Part shown: piece after piece, positions 34,569 through 43,800 of the stretch
Layout: every line of letters begins with the position of its first letter
Numbering within the stretch: position 1 is the stretch's first letter
Source of the DNA: JAEUKA01 sp044228505
GTDB taxonomy: Bacteria; Myxococcota_A; Polyangia; Palsa-1104; JAEUJZ01
Direction of reading: 5' to 3'
DNA length: 64,000 nt
Assembly: GCA_044228505.1 (NCBI GenBank)
Contig: JBGAUT010000023.1
Location: 1 to 64,000, forward strand
Notes under the pieces: generated by a model
What the model saw: the letters and a program-made list of their open reading frames with translations, nothing else
Told to the model about the DNA's origin: nothing
Databases searched by the model: none
Made by a program: the position numbers and the translations under genes

Positions 34569-34934
34569 CTACTTGGCTGCCTGGCTGGCCATCTCAATCA
34601 GGAAGTGCTTGTCTCCCCGAACGGATGCCGCCTTCTCACAGGTATTCAGAGAGTCGATCTGCGCGTTACAGCTGTTCTTGAGGTACTTTACCGTCAGAAC
34701 CGTGTCGCAAATGCTGGTCGACTCGACGCAGGTGATGAGGGCGTTGTAGGCATCCGCGCAGCCGTAGTCAGATGCGATTTTGCCTTCGTAGATCAGGCTC
34801 TGAACGCAGGCATTGAAGTCGGCATCGTTGCCGCCTCGGCACTGACGGTCCTTATCACACAACGACTTCTCGGTGGCGGAGCAGCCAGCCGCCGTGATGA
34901 AAAACAGGGCAAATGCAAGTCCAAGTTTACGCAT
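34569..34934 (-). CDS. Cys-rich small lipoprotein, paralog 1
   Basis: The 121-residue product has lipobox AAGC (Cys18). The body has eight further Cys in a pattern shared with the next gene upstream: EKSLCDKDRQCRGGND, FNACVQ, YGCADAYNALITCVESTSIC, KNSCNAQ, NTCEKAAS. The pattern points to a helical, disulfide-pinned domain. It is presumed to sit in the outer membrane, and the function is unknown. It is 11 bp downstream of its paralog, so the two are co-transcribed. Confidence 0.8.
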   Translation of the reverse strand: MRKLGLAFALFFITAAGCSATEKSLCDKDRQCRGGNDADFNACVQSLIYEGKIASDYGCADAYNALITCVESTSICDTVLTVKYLKNSCNAQIDSLNTCEKAASVRGDKHFLIEMASQAAK

Positions 34935-34945
34935 GGTGTACCTCG

Positions 34946-35275
34946 TTACAGCTTGGCCTGGGCGCTGGCAGCTTTTTCACAGGATGACACGGCATCGTAC
35001 TGCGCTTTGCAGCTGTTGCTGAGCGAGCCGCTCTGGCAGATGCTGGTGGTGTCCAGACAATCGAGCAGATTGCTCTGCGCGTCACCACATTTGTACGCCT
35101 CGGCCACTGCGGAGGCCTGAATGTAGTTATCGACGCAAGCGCTCTTGTCCTTGTCGTTTCCGCCCTCGCAGGTGATCCGCTTGTCGCAGATCGATTTTTC
35201 TCGGGCGCTGCAACCCATACTGGTCACGGCGACCAGTGCCAGTGCAGCAAACAATAGGTTGGTTACTCTACTCAT
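34946..35275 (-). CDS. Cys-rich small lipoprotein, paralog 2
   Basis: The 109-residue product has lipobox SMGC (about Cys22) followed by the same Cys framework as the adjacent gene: REKSICDKRITCEGGNDKD, SACVDN, YKCGDAQSNLLDCLDTTSIC, SNSCKAQ, SSCEKAAS. This is a tandem duplication with diverged loops. A strong ribosome-binding stretch (AAAGGAGAG) lies before the ATG. No enzymatic residues are evident. Confidence 0.8.
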   Translation of the reverse strand: MSRVTNLLFAALALVAVTSMGCSAREKSICDKRITCEGGNDKDKSACVDNYIQASAVAEAYKCGDAQSNLLDCLDTTSICQSGSLSNSCKAQYDAVSSCEKAASAQAKL

Positions 35276-35535
35276 AAGCGTTTTCTCTCCTTTCGACGTT
35301 CCTATCTTGGCGCACCGTATGTGGTTCGGTCAATGTTCCTGCGCACGCTGCGTCCTGATCTCGTTGAGAGCACGGACCACTTTGGCCTCGCTGGGCTCAA
35401 ACCGTGCAGACTCGCCAGTTTGGGACTGCCTACGTGTTCTCTGTATATCGGGGAATGTGGGCGAAGGATGGAGGTGGACTCGATGAGCGCAAAACTCAAT
35501 GAAATGGTTTTGCAAACTGCGGTACCTTAGTGACG

Positions 35536-37161
35536 ATGGCCGATTCTGGCATCTTACGGCTGGGCAACTACTTGCTCATCGATCGTCTGGGGGAAGGCGG
35601 CATGGCCGAGGTCTTCCTTGCCCAGTATTCGGGTGGTGAGCACTCTGTGGGGCCTCAAAGCCAGGTGGTCGTCAAGCGGATCAAGCCGTCGCTGTACAAG
35701 AGCACTGAGTTTCCGGTCTTCCGCGAGATGTTCCTAAACGAGGCCAAGCTGGTGCGTTCGCTGCAACATCCCAACTTGGCACGGATGTACGCACTGCTTG
35801 AAGCCGTCGATGAAGACCTCGGCGTGAAGGTTCCATTCATTGTTGGTGAGTACATTCGGGGCAGTCAGCTGTGGGAACTGATGCGACTTGGTACGCAGGG
35901 CTTCACCGGAAAAGGTGTCCCGCCCGCCATCGCCGCATTCATCGCACGCGAGATGGCGCGAGGACTCGGTCACGCGCATGCTCACAAAGATCCAGCCACT
36001 GGCAAAGCCCAGCCCATCATCCACCGCGACATTTCTCCAGAGAACATCATGGTGTCTCAGGATGGCTTGGTGAAGGTCATCGACTTTGGGGTGGCGAAGG
36101 CACTTGGTGGATTTGGCCCACAGACCCGTACCGGAATCATCAAGGGCAAGCTTGCCTATATGGCTCCTGAGCAGGTCGCTCAGAAGGTCGTGCCAGCGAC
36201 GGATGTGTTTGGTGCCGGGATCGTGCTCCACGAACTTCTGACGGGGCGGCGGCTATTCGGTGGTTCGAACGAATACTTGGTAGTCAGTCGAGTCCTCAAG
36301 GCAGAGATTCCCAAGCCGAGCAGCCTCAACCCGAGTGTGCCCAAAGAACTCGATGACGTGACGATGAAGGCACTCAGTCGGGATTTGCGCGGGCGCTTCG
36401 CGGATGGAAATGCGATGGCAGACGCTCTGACCGGAGTGCTGGAATCGGTGCCAGCGCTGTCCGGGACCACTCATCACACAATCCGTGACTGGGTGAAGAA
36501 GCTAACTTCCGAGGCCAAACAGGTCGCCCAGGGCTGGGAAGAGCAAGAGAGCGGGCTTCATGTCGACGTGCAGAACGCGCTCGCCCATAGCGTTGCCAAA
36601 GGTGAAGACGTCGTTGAGCTTGATCCTGGGGATCTGCTCGTCGATGGAGGGATGCTGGACCCGGGGGTCAAAGCCGCGGTGACGATGGGCCTGCGGACCC
36701 TTCGGCCCGATATGCTGAAGCAGCAGGCCCCTGCAATGAAGCGACCGATGTCCACCGATGCGTTGCGACCACCACCGCTGCCCGGTGCGAGAGCCGCCGC
36801 CAATCGGGTGAGCACGGACGCCATGCCCAAAGGTCCGCTCGCGAAGACTCCTACACCGATGGGAGAAGCTCCTCCCACGCCGAGCCAGTCACCCGCACGC
36901 AGCCTGATGCCGGTGATCGCCTCGGACCCTGCAGCCTCAACCATAGAGACGGTCCCGACCGCGCCGCAATCGTCCTCTGCTCCGGAAATTGCCCCAGCCG
37001 CAGGGCCGGTGCTCCCGCCGTTTCTGGCTGCAGTCGAGCCAAAACTCCCACCGATCGTTCGCCACGCGCTTCGCGATGGTCAGGTCGTACGTTTGGCGAT
37101 CGTGATCAGTGTCTTGGTGCTGGTACTTTTGGTTCTTTTGCTCGTTGCACTGTTCCGTTAA
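35536..37161 (+). CDS. Membrane-anchored Ser/Thr protein kinase
   Basis: The 541-residue product starts at ATG 35536 (GTG 35530 is possible). The kinase domain (about 8-290) is complete: RLGEGGMAEVFLA Gly loop, VVKRIK Lys, IIHRDISPENIM catalytic loop, KVIDFGVAKA and YMAPEQ. Ser replaces Lys after HRDI, a common variant in myxobacterial kinases. A Pro/Ala-rich linker (about 390-500) leads to a C-terminal membrane helix (AIVISVLVLVLLVLLLVALF), so the kinase faces the cytoplasm as a tail-anchored protein with no extracellular sensor. It is 70 bp upstream of the PlsC gene on the same strand. Confidence 0.9.
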   Translation: MADSGILRLGNYLLIDRLGEGGMAEVFLAQYSGGEHSVGPQSQVVVKRIKPSLYKSTEFPVFREMFLNEAKLVRSLQHPNLARMYALLEAVDEDLGVKVPFIVGEYIRGSQLWELMRLGTQGFTGKGVPPAIAAFIAREMARGLGHAHAHKDPATGKAQPIIHRDISPENIMVSQDGLVKVIDFGVAKALGGFGPQTRTGIIKGKLAYMAPEQVAQKVVPATDVFGAGIVLHELLTGRRLFGGSNEYLVVSRVLKAEIPKPSSLNPSVPKELDDVTMKALSRDLRGRFADGNAMADALTGVLESVPALSGTTHHTIRDWVKKLTSEAKQVAQGWEEQESGLHVDVQNALAHSVAKGEDVVELDPGDLLVDGGMLDPGVKAAVTMGLRTLRPDMLKQQAPAMKRPMSTDALRPPPLPGARAAANRVSTDAMPKGPLAKTPTPMGEAPPTPSQSPARSLMPVIASDPAASTIETVPTAPQSSSAPEIAPAAGPVLPPFLAAVEPKLPPIVRHALRDGQVVRLAIVISVLVLVLLVLLLVALFR

Positions 37162-37231
37162 GGAATTCATAGACGCCGCACGAGTAAACCCGTCATACTG
37201 CGCGATTGTGCTTGGGCGCAGAATCTTCTCG

Positions 37232-38008
37232 ATGATCCGTCTTGCGGTCGGCTTTCTGCTGGTGGCAGTTTGTTCGACGCTGACGCTATTTGTTGCACTG
37301 CTTCTTCTGCCGTGGCGACCCGCCCGCGTCAAGCTGTGCAACTACTACGGAAAGTTCGTTGGACGAGCGATCTTGTGGCTGGCCGGGGCAACTCCAGAGG
37401 TCAGGCATCGCGAGCGGATCGAACAATTCCGTCCGGCGATTTACGTCTCCAATCACGCATCGACACTTGATGCATTTGTCGCAATCTGGATCTGCCCGAT
37501 TGGGGGCTGTGGTGTCGCCAAAAAAGAGATCCTACGGATACCGTTTTTTGGTTGGCTGTACCTGCTGTCCGGACATCTGACGATTGATCGTGGAGATCGC
37601 TCGTCGGCGATTGCCGCGATGCGTGATACCGCAGACTTCGTCCACAAAAACGGACTGAGTATCTGGATCTGGCCCGAAGGCACGCGCAGCCGAGACGGTC
37701 GGCTTCAACCGCTGAAGAAGGGCTTTGCTCATTTGGCGCTCGCAACCAAGCTTCCGATTGTTCCGGTGGTTGTACATCGCGCTCATGAAAACTGGGCCAA
37801 GCACACATTTATGTTTCAGCCGATCGATCTGAAGATCGACATCCTTCCTGCGATTTCCACGACGTCATGGCAGCCTGAAACCATTGAAGTGCACCTCGCA
37901 GAGGTTCACAAAGCCTTTGCAGATCAGTTGGGTGACAGTCAAAAGCCGCTCACCGCGCCGGTGGCCGATTCTCAGAGTCAAGACGCCGTCGTAGTCGAGA
38001 AATCCTAA
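37232..38008 (+). CDS. plsC: 1-acylglycerol-3-phosphate O-acyltransferase
   Basis: The 258-residue product starts at ATG 37232, directly before a membrane helix (VGFLLVAVCSTLTLFVALLLL). Acyltransferase motifs are present: NHASTLD (HX4D, motif I), KKEILRIPFFGW, IDRGDRSSA, and WPEGTRSRDG (motif III) with IVPVVVHRA. The enzyme adds an acyl chain to lysophosphatidate to make phosphatidate at the inner membrane. The frame is open further upstream into the kinase 3' end, but those starts would add sequence foreign to the family. It follows the Ser/Thr kinase on the same strand. Confidence 0.87.
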   Translation: MIRLAVGFLLVAVCSTLTLFVALLLLPWRPARVKLCNYYGKFVGRAILWLAGATPEVRHRERIEQFRPAIYVSNHASTLDAFVAIWICPIGGCGVAKKEILRIPFFGWLYLLSGHLTIDRGDRSSAIAAMRDTADFVHKNGLSIWIWPEGTRSRDGRLQPLKKGFAHLALATKLPIVPVVVHRAHENWAKHTFMFQPIDLKIDILPAISTTSWQPETIEVHLAEVHKAFADQLGDSQKPLTAPVADSQSQDAVVVEKS

Positions 38009-38317
38009 GAAGAGATCCGGAGTCATGGAGTCGGTTGGGAGTGCCTAACGAGTCGTTTAGGAGTCGTTTAGGAATCGCTTAGGAATCGCTTAGGAATCGC
38101 TTAGGAATCGCTTGGGAGTCCGCTATTCCGGAATCAGAGCGGTTTTTCTGTCTGGGAACTGCGCTTGGCCACGCAACTTGGGGGGGACTCCCCCAGTCAC
38201 CCGAGCAGGGCGTTTGGGCTTGCGGAGGCTTGTCATTATGAAGTGATTCCTTGTGATATACGTGTCGGCAGTTAGGTTCCCAATACCAACCGGCTTGTTG
38301 TAACCAAGGAGTATCGA
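38009..38317. other. 309-bp intergenic region with tandem repeats and M4 protease promoter side
   Basis: No gene is visible. Its left part holds the 11-bp tandem repeat described separately. The middle has a G-run/C-run inverted repeat (GGGGGGG then CTCCCCC, about 38179-38196) that could be a terminator. The right end carries AAGGAG for the M4 protease gene. Confidence 0.4.
38050..38122. repeat. 11-bp tandem repeat, six copies plus a partial
   Basis: Units read GAGTCGTTTAG twice, GAATCGCTTAG three times, GAATCGCTTGG once, then a partial GAGTCCG. The 11-bp period equals about one helical turn, so each copy faces the same side of the DNA. More degenerate copies (GAGTCGGTTGGG) precede it from about 38028. 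It lies between plsC and the M4 protease gene. Confidence 0.9.
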
Positions 38318-40051
38318 ATGTCTCTCTCGAAGAATCGTCGCCGAAGCCAGTTAACCTTGTCAGCCCTCTTGCTATGCGGAGCTGCCCTTAGTGGCTGTGC
38401 CCTCGGAGACTCCACTTCGACTGGAGCAGATGACGGCTTGCGCCTCATGGCGGGCCCGTCCGAATCGCCCATGTCGCTGGCTGCTCTCGGTTTTGATACG
38501 GCCCAATTGTCGGCCTCTCGAACCCCGCTGTACCTGTCTGGTTCCATGAATGCCTCGGTGTTCGATGGTGCCGGTGCCGTCCGGGTGATGCTCAGTCAGT
38601 TGGCCCCTGCCTATCGTCTAGCCGCCGACACCAGCTTTGCAGTGGCATCCGAGCAATCCGACGAAGTGGGAAACCGCTATCTGCGGCTGCGCCAGCTTCA
38701 TGCCGGAGTGCCCGTTGTAGACGGTGAAGTAGTCGTACAGGCCGATAAGAGCGGTTCAATTCTTGCGGTCATCGGGGAACTTAAGCCAGAGCTTCGCGTT
38801 TCCGTTCCCGAAGGCTCCGCGAACCCCACCACGGGGAGTCAAGCGATCAAGAGCGCGCTGGCCTCGGTGGCGAAGCTTGGCACACTCCGCTTCCACGATG
38901 CGCCGTCGCTCGCGATCGTTGCGCCAGAATCGGCTCCTGACTCTGCGGTGCAACTGGCATATCGGGCGCTCGTCGAATACGTCGGTGACGAAGGTATGGC
39001 GCTAGAAGAGATCTTTGTGTCGGTCCAGACCGGCGAGATCCTGTCGCAGCGTTCTCACATTCACCGTGCACTCAACCGATCGCTGTATACCCTGGGCGGT
39101 AACTGCATCGGCAGTGCGATGGGCACGCTGCCGGGCACCTCGAAGCGCAAGGAAGGCGATCCAGCTTCCGGCGACACCGGTGTCGACAATGTCTACGGCC
39201 AACAATCCGACACGTATTACTTCTACAAGCACATGTTTGGCCGCGACTCGTACGACGACAAGGGCGCAGGGATGGTCGCGACGGTGAACGTGCAGTTCCC
39301 ATCCGGTTTTAGCTGCTCACCGAACAACGCAGCGTGGCTGGGTACGCCGTACTTCCAAATGGCATACGGCAAGGGCGACGGCAAAGTGCTGCTCGATCTG
39401 ACGCTGGGGCTCGACGTGACTGCACACGAGATCACCCACGCCGTGACCAGCACCACCTCGAACTTGACCTACCAGAACGAGTCGGGCGCGCTCAATGAAG
39501 CGATGAGCGACATCATGGGTTCCGGCGTCGAGGCGTGGGTGGCATCAGGCGGAACCGATGCCGGCAACCCCGCTATGCTCAAGCACTCGGCGGACACCTG
39601 GTTGCTCGGCAAGGAAGTGGCAGGGCCAATGCTGCCGGGTGGTTCGCTCCGCTTTATGGACAACCCGACGAAGGATGGCCAGAGCAAGGACTTCTACGCC
39701 GAGCGGATCATGCCCGGAGGCACCGATCGCGGTGGCGTTCACCTGAACAGCGGCATGCCCAACCTGGTTCACGTGCTGCTCACCCAAGGCGGCAAGCATC
39801 CGCGTGCCAAGACCACCGTCGAGGTTCCGGCGATTGGGCTCGGCAAGTCGCTCCAGATCTTCTACCTGTCGAACAACAAGTTGCTGACAGCTAGCGCGAC
39901 GTTTGAGACGGCTCGCTACGCGACGGCGCAGGCGGCCCGAACGCTCTACGGTCGGTGCGCGCCAGAAGTGATCGCGACAGGTCGTGCGTGGGATGCGATC
40001 GGTGTGCCGGGTCTGATCCAGCCGTGCGTCCGTCCGCCGAGCCACTTCTAG
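38318..40051 (+). CDS. M4-family (thermolysin-like) metalloprotease lipoprotein
   Basis: The 577-residue product starts behind AAGGAG. Its signal peptide ends in lipobox LSGC (Cys27), so the protease is probably lipid-anchored rather than free. An FTP/PepSY-like propeptide follows (about 70-245: LRLRQLHAGVPVVDGEVVV). The catalytic domain carries HEITH at 370-374, the third zinc ligand Glu394 in GALNEAMSDI, and the catalytic-His segment GGVHLNSGMPN. All thermolysin hallmarks are present, so activity after propeptide removal is likely. The role would be extracellular protein breakdown or processing. It is monocistronic and stands downstream of an 11-bp repeat array. Confidence 0.92.
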   Translation: MSLSKNRRRSQLTLSALLLCGAALSGCALGDSTSTGADDGLRLMAGPSESPMSLAALGFDTAQLSASRTPLYLSGSMNASVFDGAGAVRVMLSQLAPAYRLAADTSFAVASEQSDEVGNRYLRLRQLHAGVPVVDGEVVVQADKSGSILAVIGELKPELRVSVPEGSANPTTGSQAIKSALASVAKLGTLRFHDAPSLAIVAPESAPDSAVQLAYRALVEYVGDEGMALEEIFVSVQTGEILSQRSHIHRALNRSLYTLGGNCIGSAMGTLPGTSKRKEGDPASGDTGVDNVYGQQSDTYYFYKHMFGRDSYDDKGAGMVATVNVQFPSGFSCSPNNAAWLGTPYFQMAYGKGDGKVLLDLTLGLDVTAHEITHAVTSTTSNLTYQNESGALNEAMSDIMGSGVEAWVASGGTDAGNPAMLKHSADTWLLGKEVAGPMLPGGSLRFMDNPTKDGQSKDFYAERIMPGGTDRGGVHLNSGMPNLVHVLLTQGGKHPRAKTTVEVPAIGLGKSLQIFYLSNNKLLTASATFETARYATAQAARTLYGRCAPEVIATGRAWDAIGVPGLIQPCVRPPSHF

Positions 40052-40197
40052 CGCTGAGCGCTCCCGCAGCGGACCCGCAAATCGGATAGATCCATTCGGT
40101 GCTGGGTTCGTTCAGGGACATCGTGATCGCGATGCTGGCCCAGATCGAGGGGGTCTGGGCGGTTATCGCGGATGTCTCTTCGACAAGGAGCGCTCTC

Positions 40198-40494
40198 ATG
40201 CACAAGATCCTGCTCGCTGCGGTCGTTTGTTCCCTGGTTGCCTCTTCCGCGTTCGCACAGACCCATTCGCCGGTGGGTTCGGAGTCACGCTCATCTGTGA
40301 TTTCTGCTCCGGCTCACACCGTTACCTACAAAGATCGTACGCAGTACGACTTCGACGCAGAAGAAGTCGAAGGTACGATCGTGCAGCCAGATGTCGACCT
40401 GATTACAGGTCGGATGAAGGCACACCATCAGAGCTTGGTGCGACCTCGCGGTAGCTTTCAGCCCGAGCTGTTGCAGTCCGTCGAATCCCTGTAA
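40198..40494 (+). CDS. Small secreted conserved protein
   Basis: ATG 40198 follows AAGGAG. The 98-residue product has a clear signal peptide (MHKILLAAVVCSLVASSAFA, cleavage before QTHS). The mature part has a polar linker, then an acidic YDFDAEEVEGTIVQPD segment and a basic tail MKAHHQSLVRPRGSFQPELLQSVESL. This tail style recurs in small myxobacterial exported proteins, including some near gliding-motility genes, but I cannot name this one. A strong stem-loop follows at 40515. Confidence 0.72.
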   Translation: MHKILLAAVVCSLVASSAFAQTHSPVGSESRSSVISAPAHTVTYKDRTQYDFDAEEVEGTIVQPDVDLITGRMKAHHQSLVRPRGSFQPELLQSVESL

Positions 40495-40514
40495 CACTCG
40501 TGTTCTGCGTCGGG

Positions 40515-40550
40515 GGGCGGGCCTGGCTGGTCGATGCCAGACGCCCGCCC
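40515..40550. terminator. Strong bidirectional stem-loop terminator
   Basis: GGGCGGGC pairs with GCCCGCCC and, inside it, CTGGC pairs with GCCAG across an 8-nt loop. Position fits the end of the plus-strand secreted protein gene and of the small minus-strand gene at 40563. There is no long U-run on either side, so it may be a factor-assisted or intrinsically weak terminator. Confidence 0.6.
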
Positions 40551-40562
40551 GCTGGCTGATTT

Positions 40563-40727
40563 CTAGCGCTTGGCCGGTTCACACAGGGCACACCGCACAC
40601 ACGCTCTACGCATCACCCAAGTAGGCCATTTTTTCCATCGCAAGTACGCGCAGAGCCGACGCTTCCAATTGCCCAGATAGCGCAGTAAAATTGCCTTAGT
40701 AAAGAATGTCTTGCTCGCATTGGGCAT
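40563..40727 (-). CDS. Candidate 54-residue basic protein with a CxxC pair
   Basis: ATG 40727 has AGAGG 4 nt upstream. The product is very basic and Trp/Arg rich (LLRYLGNWKRRLCAYLRWKKWP) and ends with a Cys cluster (RRACVRCALCEP). The DNA here is locally AT-richer than its neighbours. It ends just before the stem-loop at 40515-40550, as expected for a real transcript. It could be a small nucleic-acid or membrane-associating protein. The coding status needs conservation evidence. Confidence 0.4.
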   Translation of the reverse strand: MPNASKTFFTKAILLRYLGNWKRRLCAYLRWKKWPTWVMRRACVRCALCEPAKR

Positions 40728-40842
40728 GTAACCTCTCTGCTGCCCTGGCCATAGGCGTATGCACGTACGGTCTGGTGGATCTTCCGCCATCCGTCCGCCT
40801 ATGTTCGTCAGGCCTCGGTGGGCAGCACTGGTGGAGAGGGTC

Positions 40843-43800
40843 ATGACCCCAGTGGACGGGCCCGCCGCCCGGCTCAAAGAGACCGAGCGAAGCCTTCGCT
40901 GGCTGGCTGCGGTGATCATTTTTAACGTCGTCCTGTCGACCTCGTTTCAGACAGCGATGTTTCTAACGAATCACCAGAAGCCGGACATTCCGTTGGCGAT
41001 GCTGTTTGGCAGCTTGCTGACCGCACTGACGACGCTGGGCTTGAACTATTTGCTGCGCAAGCGTCCGGCCGCAGGTGCGCTGCGAATCATCCTGCTGGCG
41101 CTCGGTGGACTCACCGCCCTGGCGGCGCTGTGGAACTGGAAGCAGACGGCTGCATCGACGTTCGCGCTGTATTTGCTGGTCGAGATCGCAACGACGGTGG
41201 GCGTTGCAGCGACGTGGACCTATTTCCAAGCACCGCTGGAGGCCGCACAGATTCGCTGGCTCTTGCCTCGACTTGGGGCGTGGGGCAGCATCGGCGGCCT
41301 GATCGCGGGAACGGTGGTGCCCATCGCGCTCAAGTACCTGAAGATGAGATCCCACTGGCTGATTTGGATCTCGGCGCTGGCGTGGCTGCTGGCGAGTGCG
41401 CTGGTGCGAATGGACTACGCGGCGAGGGCCCCGGCCAAGCGACGTTCTTCGCTGAACCAGCAGAGTCATCTCCGACAGATCTTCACGGTGCCGCTCGTGC
41501 GCTGGATGATCCTCGGTACCGCCGGCATCATCTGGACGGGCGCGCTTGTGCAGTACGAGTCGAACGCGGCCATGAAAGACGCGTGGCCGCAAGAAACGAT
41601 CAACTCGGTCACGTCGGTACTGCTCGCGGTTGCCTCGATCGGCGGATTTGCCACCCAAACCTTGGTTACGACGCCGGTGCTGGAGCGCTGGGGTGTTGGG
41701 CTGGCACTCGCCATCCTGCCCGCCACGATCGGCGCCTGCATGAGCGTTTACTTCTATGCCACCGTCGGCGCGCAGTGGAACGCGGATCTGTCCGTGTGGG
41801 TGATCGTCGTGGCGCTGTTCTTGGATAAGACGCTTCGACCGGCGCTGCACCGGCCTGCGGAGTCTTGTCTGGTAGCCGCGCTTTCGCCAACCATTCGACC
41901 GACGCTGCTGCTCGTGCTCGGCGGTATCATGTCGCCGTTTATCAAGGCGGTGGGCGCGCTGATGCTGTTTATTGCGAAGACGGCGTCGATCAATCCGTCA
42001 CTGCTCACCGGCATTGCGATCATCCTGGCAGTGTTGGTGACGATGCTGTCGACGCGCTGGGGAACGATCTATGCGCAGACGCTCCGCGAGACCCTCGAAG
42101 AAGGGAGCGTCGAAGCGCTGGGGTCGACAGAGGCCGCAGAAAACCTGGTGCCGATGATCGATGGTCCTCGGCTCCGCGTGCTCCTTGAAGCGATTGACAT
42201 GGGCACGCCGCGCTCGCGCGAACTGGCGCTCGATTTGCTTCGAACGCAGCGCTCGAACCTGGTCGCCAAGGCCATGCAGACGCGGCTCAATAACAAGTTC
42301 GAGCCAGTCCGAATTGCTGCGCTGCGCTGGCTGGCCGACGAACCAGACCAGACGCTTGAGACCCACTTGAAACAGCGCTGGCTGGTGCCCGATCTATCGG
42401 ACAACGAGCGACAAGCGATCTTGGATGCTGCAGGTGCCCTTGGAGCGGTGCTGATTGGCGACGATACGGCGCGCTGGCTGACGGTGCCAAACCTGCCCCT
42501 GCGCACGGCGGCATTGGCGGTGCTGTTGCGATCGAGTGATGTTCGTCATCAAAAGGTCGCTCGGCGTGCGCTGGAGGCGATGCTAAACAGCCAAGCCAAT
42601 GAAGAGATCTCCGCCGGACTGCGCTTGGTCCATGAGTACAAGGTGGGCGAGTTTCTTCCGGCGGTGCTGGCTCGGCTCGCAGATACCGACATTGCGGTTC
42701 GTCGTGAGGCGCTCAGTTGTCTGCCCGCCTTCGAAGACGAGCGCGCCCGTCGTCCGCTCTGGGCTGCCCTGACCGAGCCAACCATGGCCCACGTTGCTGT
42801 GCGTGCCCTGACGAGCTGCGGCGAGTCGATCGTGCCCAATATCATCGCGCAGCTCGATTCCCCGGACATTGCGTCGGTGGTTCGTCAGCACCTGCTGCGT
42901 GCACTCGGCCTGATCCCCTCCCAGTCCGGCGTGCAGTGCCTGCTCGATCATGTGCGCCATAGCGACCGCAACGCCCAGCTCGAAGCGCTCAAGTCGCTCA
43001 ATCGTCTACGGCGGGTGCTCAACCTTCCGCCGCTCAATGCCGAGGTGATTCAGAGCTTCGTGCTCTCGGAGCTGCGCTGGGGTTTGCACATGCTGCGGGC
43101 CCGCGAGCTGCTCAAGGATCGTGTCCGTCCAAATGGTCTGCTCTATCGAGAGCTTGACGCGCAGATCGACGCCGCCCAGCAGCGTGTGGCTCAGACGCTG
43201 GCCCTTTTGTCCCCCAAGGACACGATGGTCCACATTTTCAAGGCGCTGCGCTCGCCGAACTCCCCGCATCGCGACCAAGCGCGAGAGCTGTTGCGAACGC
43301 TGTTTAAGCCGGGGCCGATTGTGAACGCCAGCCTCAAGCTGCTCGACGAGACGCAGATGTGGCAACCCGAGTTCTTTCATCCGCCGCTGTCGATTAGCTC
43401 CGGTCAGACCGCCGAGAGTGCCGTCGAGTGGCTCAAGCTGACCGCCGATCCGTGGGTGATTGCTGCGCTCAAGTACGATCCCGACTGCCCGCGCCTGACC
43501 CAGACCTTTCCGCCGATCCCGGAACTGATCGAGCGACACCTGGATGCGGTGCTGTTCTTAAAGGATGTTGGCCTGTTCGAGACGCTGACCAATGCGCAGC
43601 TTATCGACGTGGCGGGCCTGGCGGAAAAGGTCGATCTTCCGGCGGGACGAACCCTGTTCAACCAGGGGGATATGCCCGACTATCTGTACCTGATTCGCAA
43701 GGGCAAGTTACGCGTCGTCATTGGTGGCAACGAAGTGGCGCGCTTTGGACCGGGTGAGTGTGTCGGCGAAATGGCCGTGCTCGCCAGTACCCAGCGCACT

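Larger units (their letters stand above)
40495..40842. other. Region between secreted protein and transporter fusion genes
   Basis: It contains a strong stem-loop (40515-40550) and a candidate small minus-strand gene (40563-40727), both listed separately. From 40728 to 40842 the plus-strand frame of the following fusion protein is already open (possible start ATG 40759). The preferred start at 40843 has a better ribosome-binding site. Confidence 0.4.

Noticed and set aside
41130..41828. 232-codon plus-strand alternative frame inside the transporter fusion
   Set aside because: It lies entirely within the membrane domain of the real gene and its composition is that of an out-of-frame shadow.
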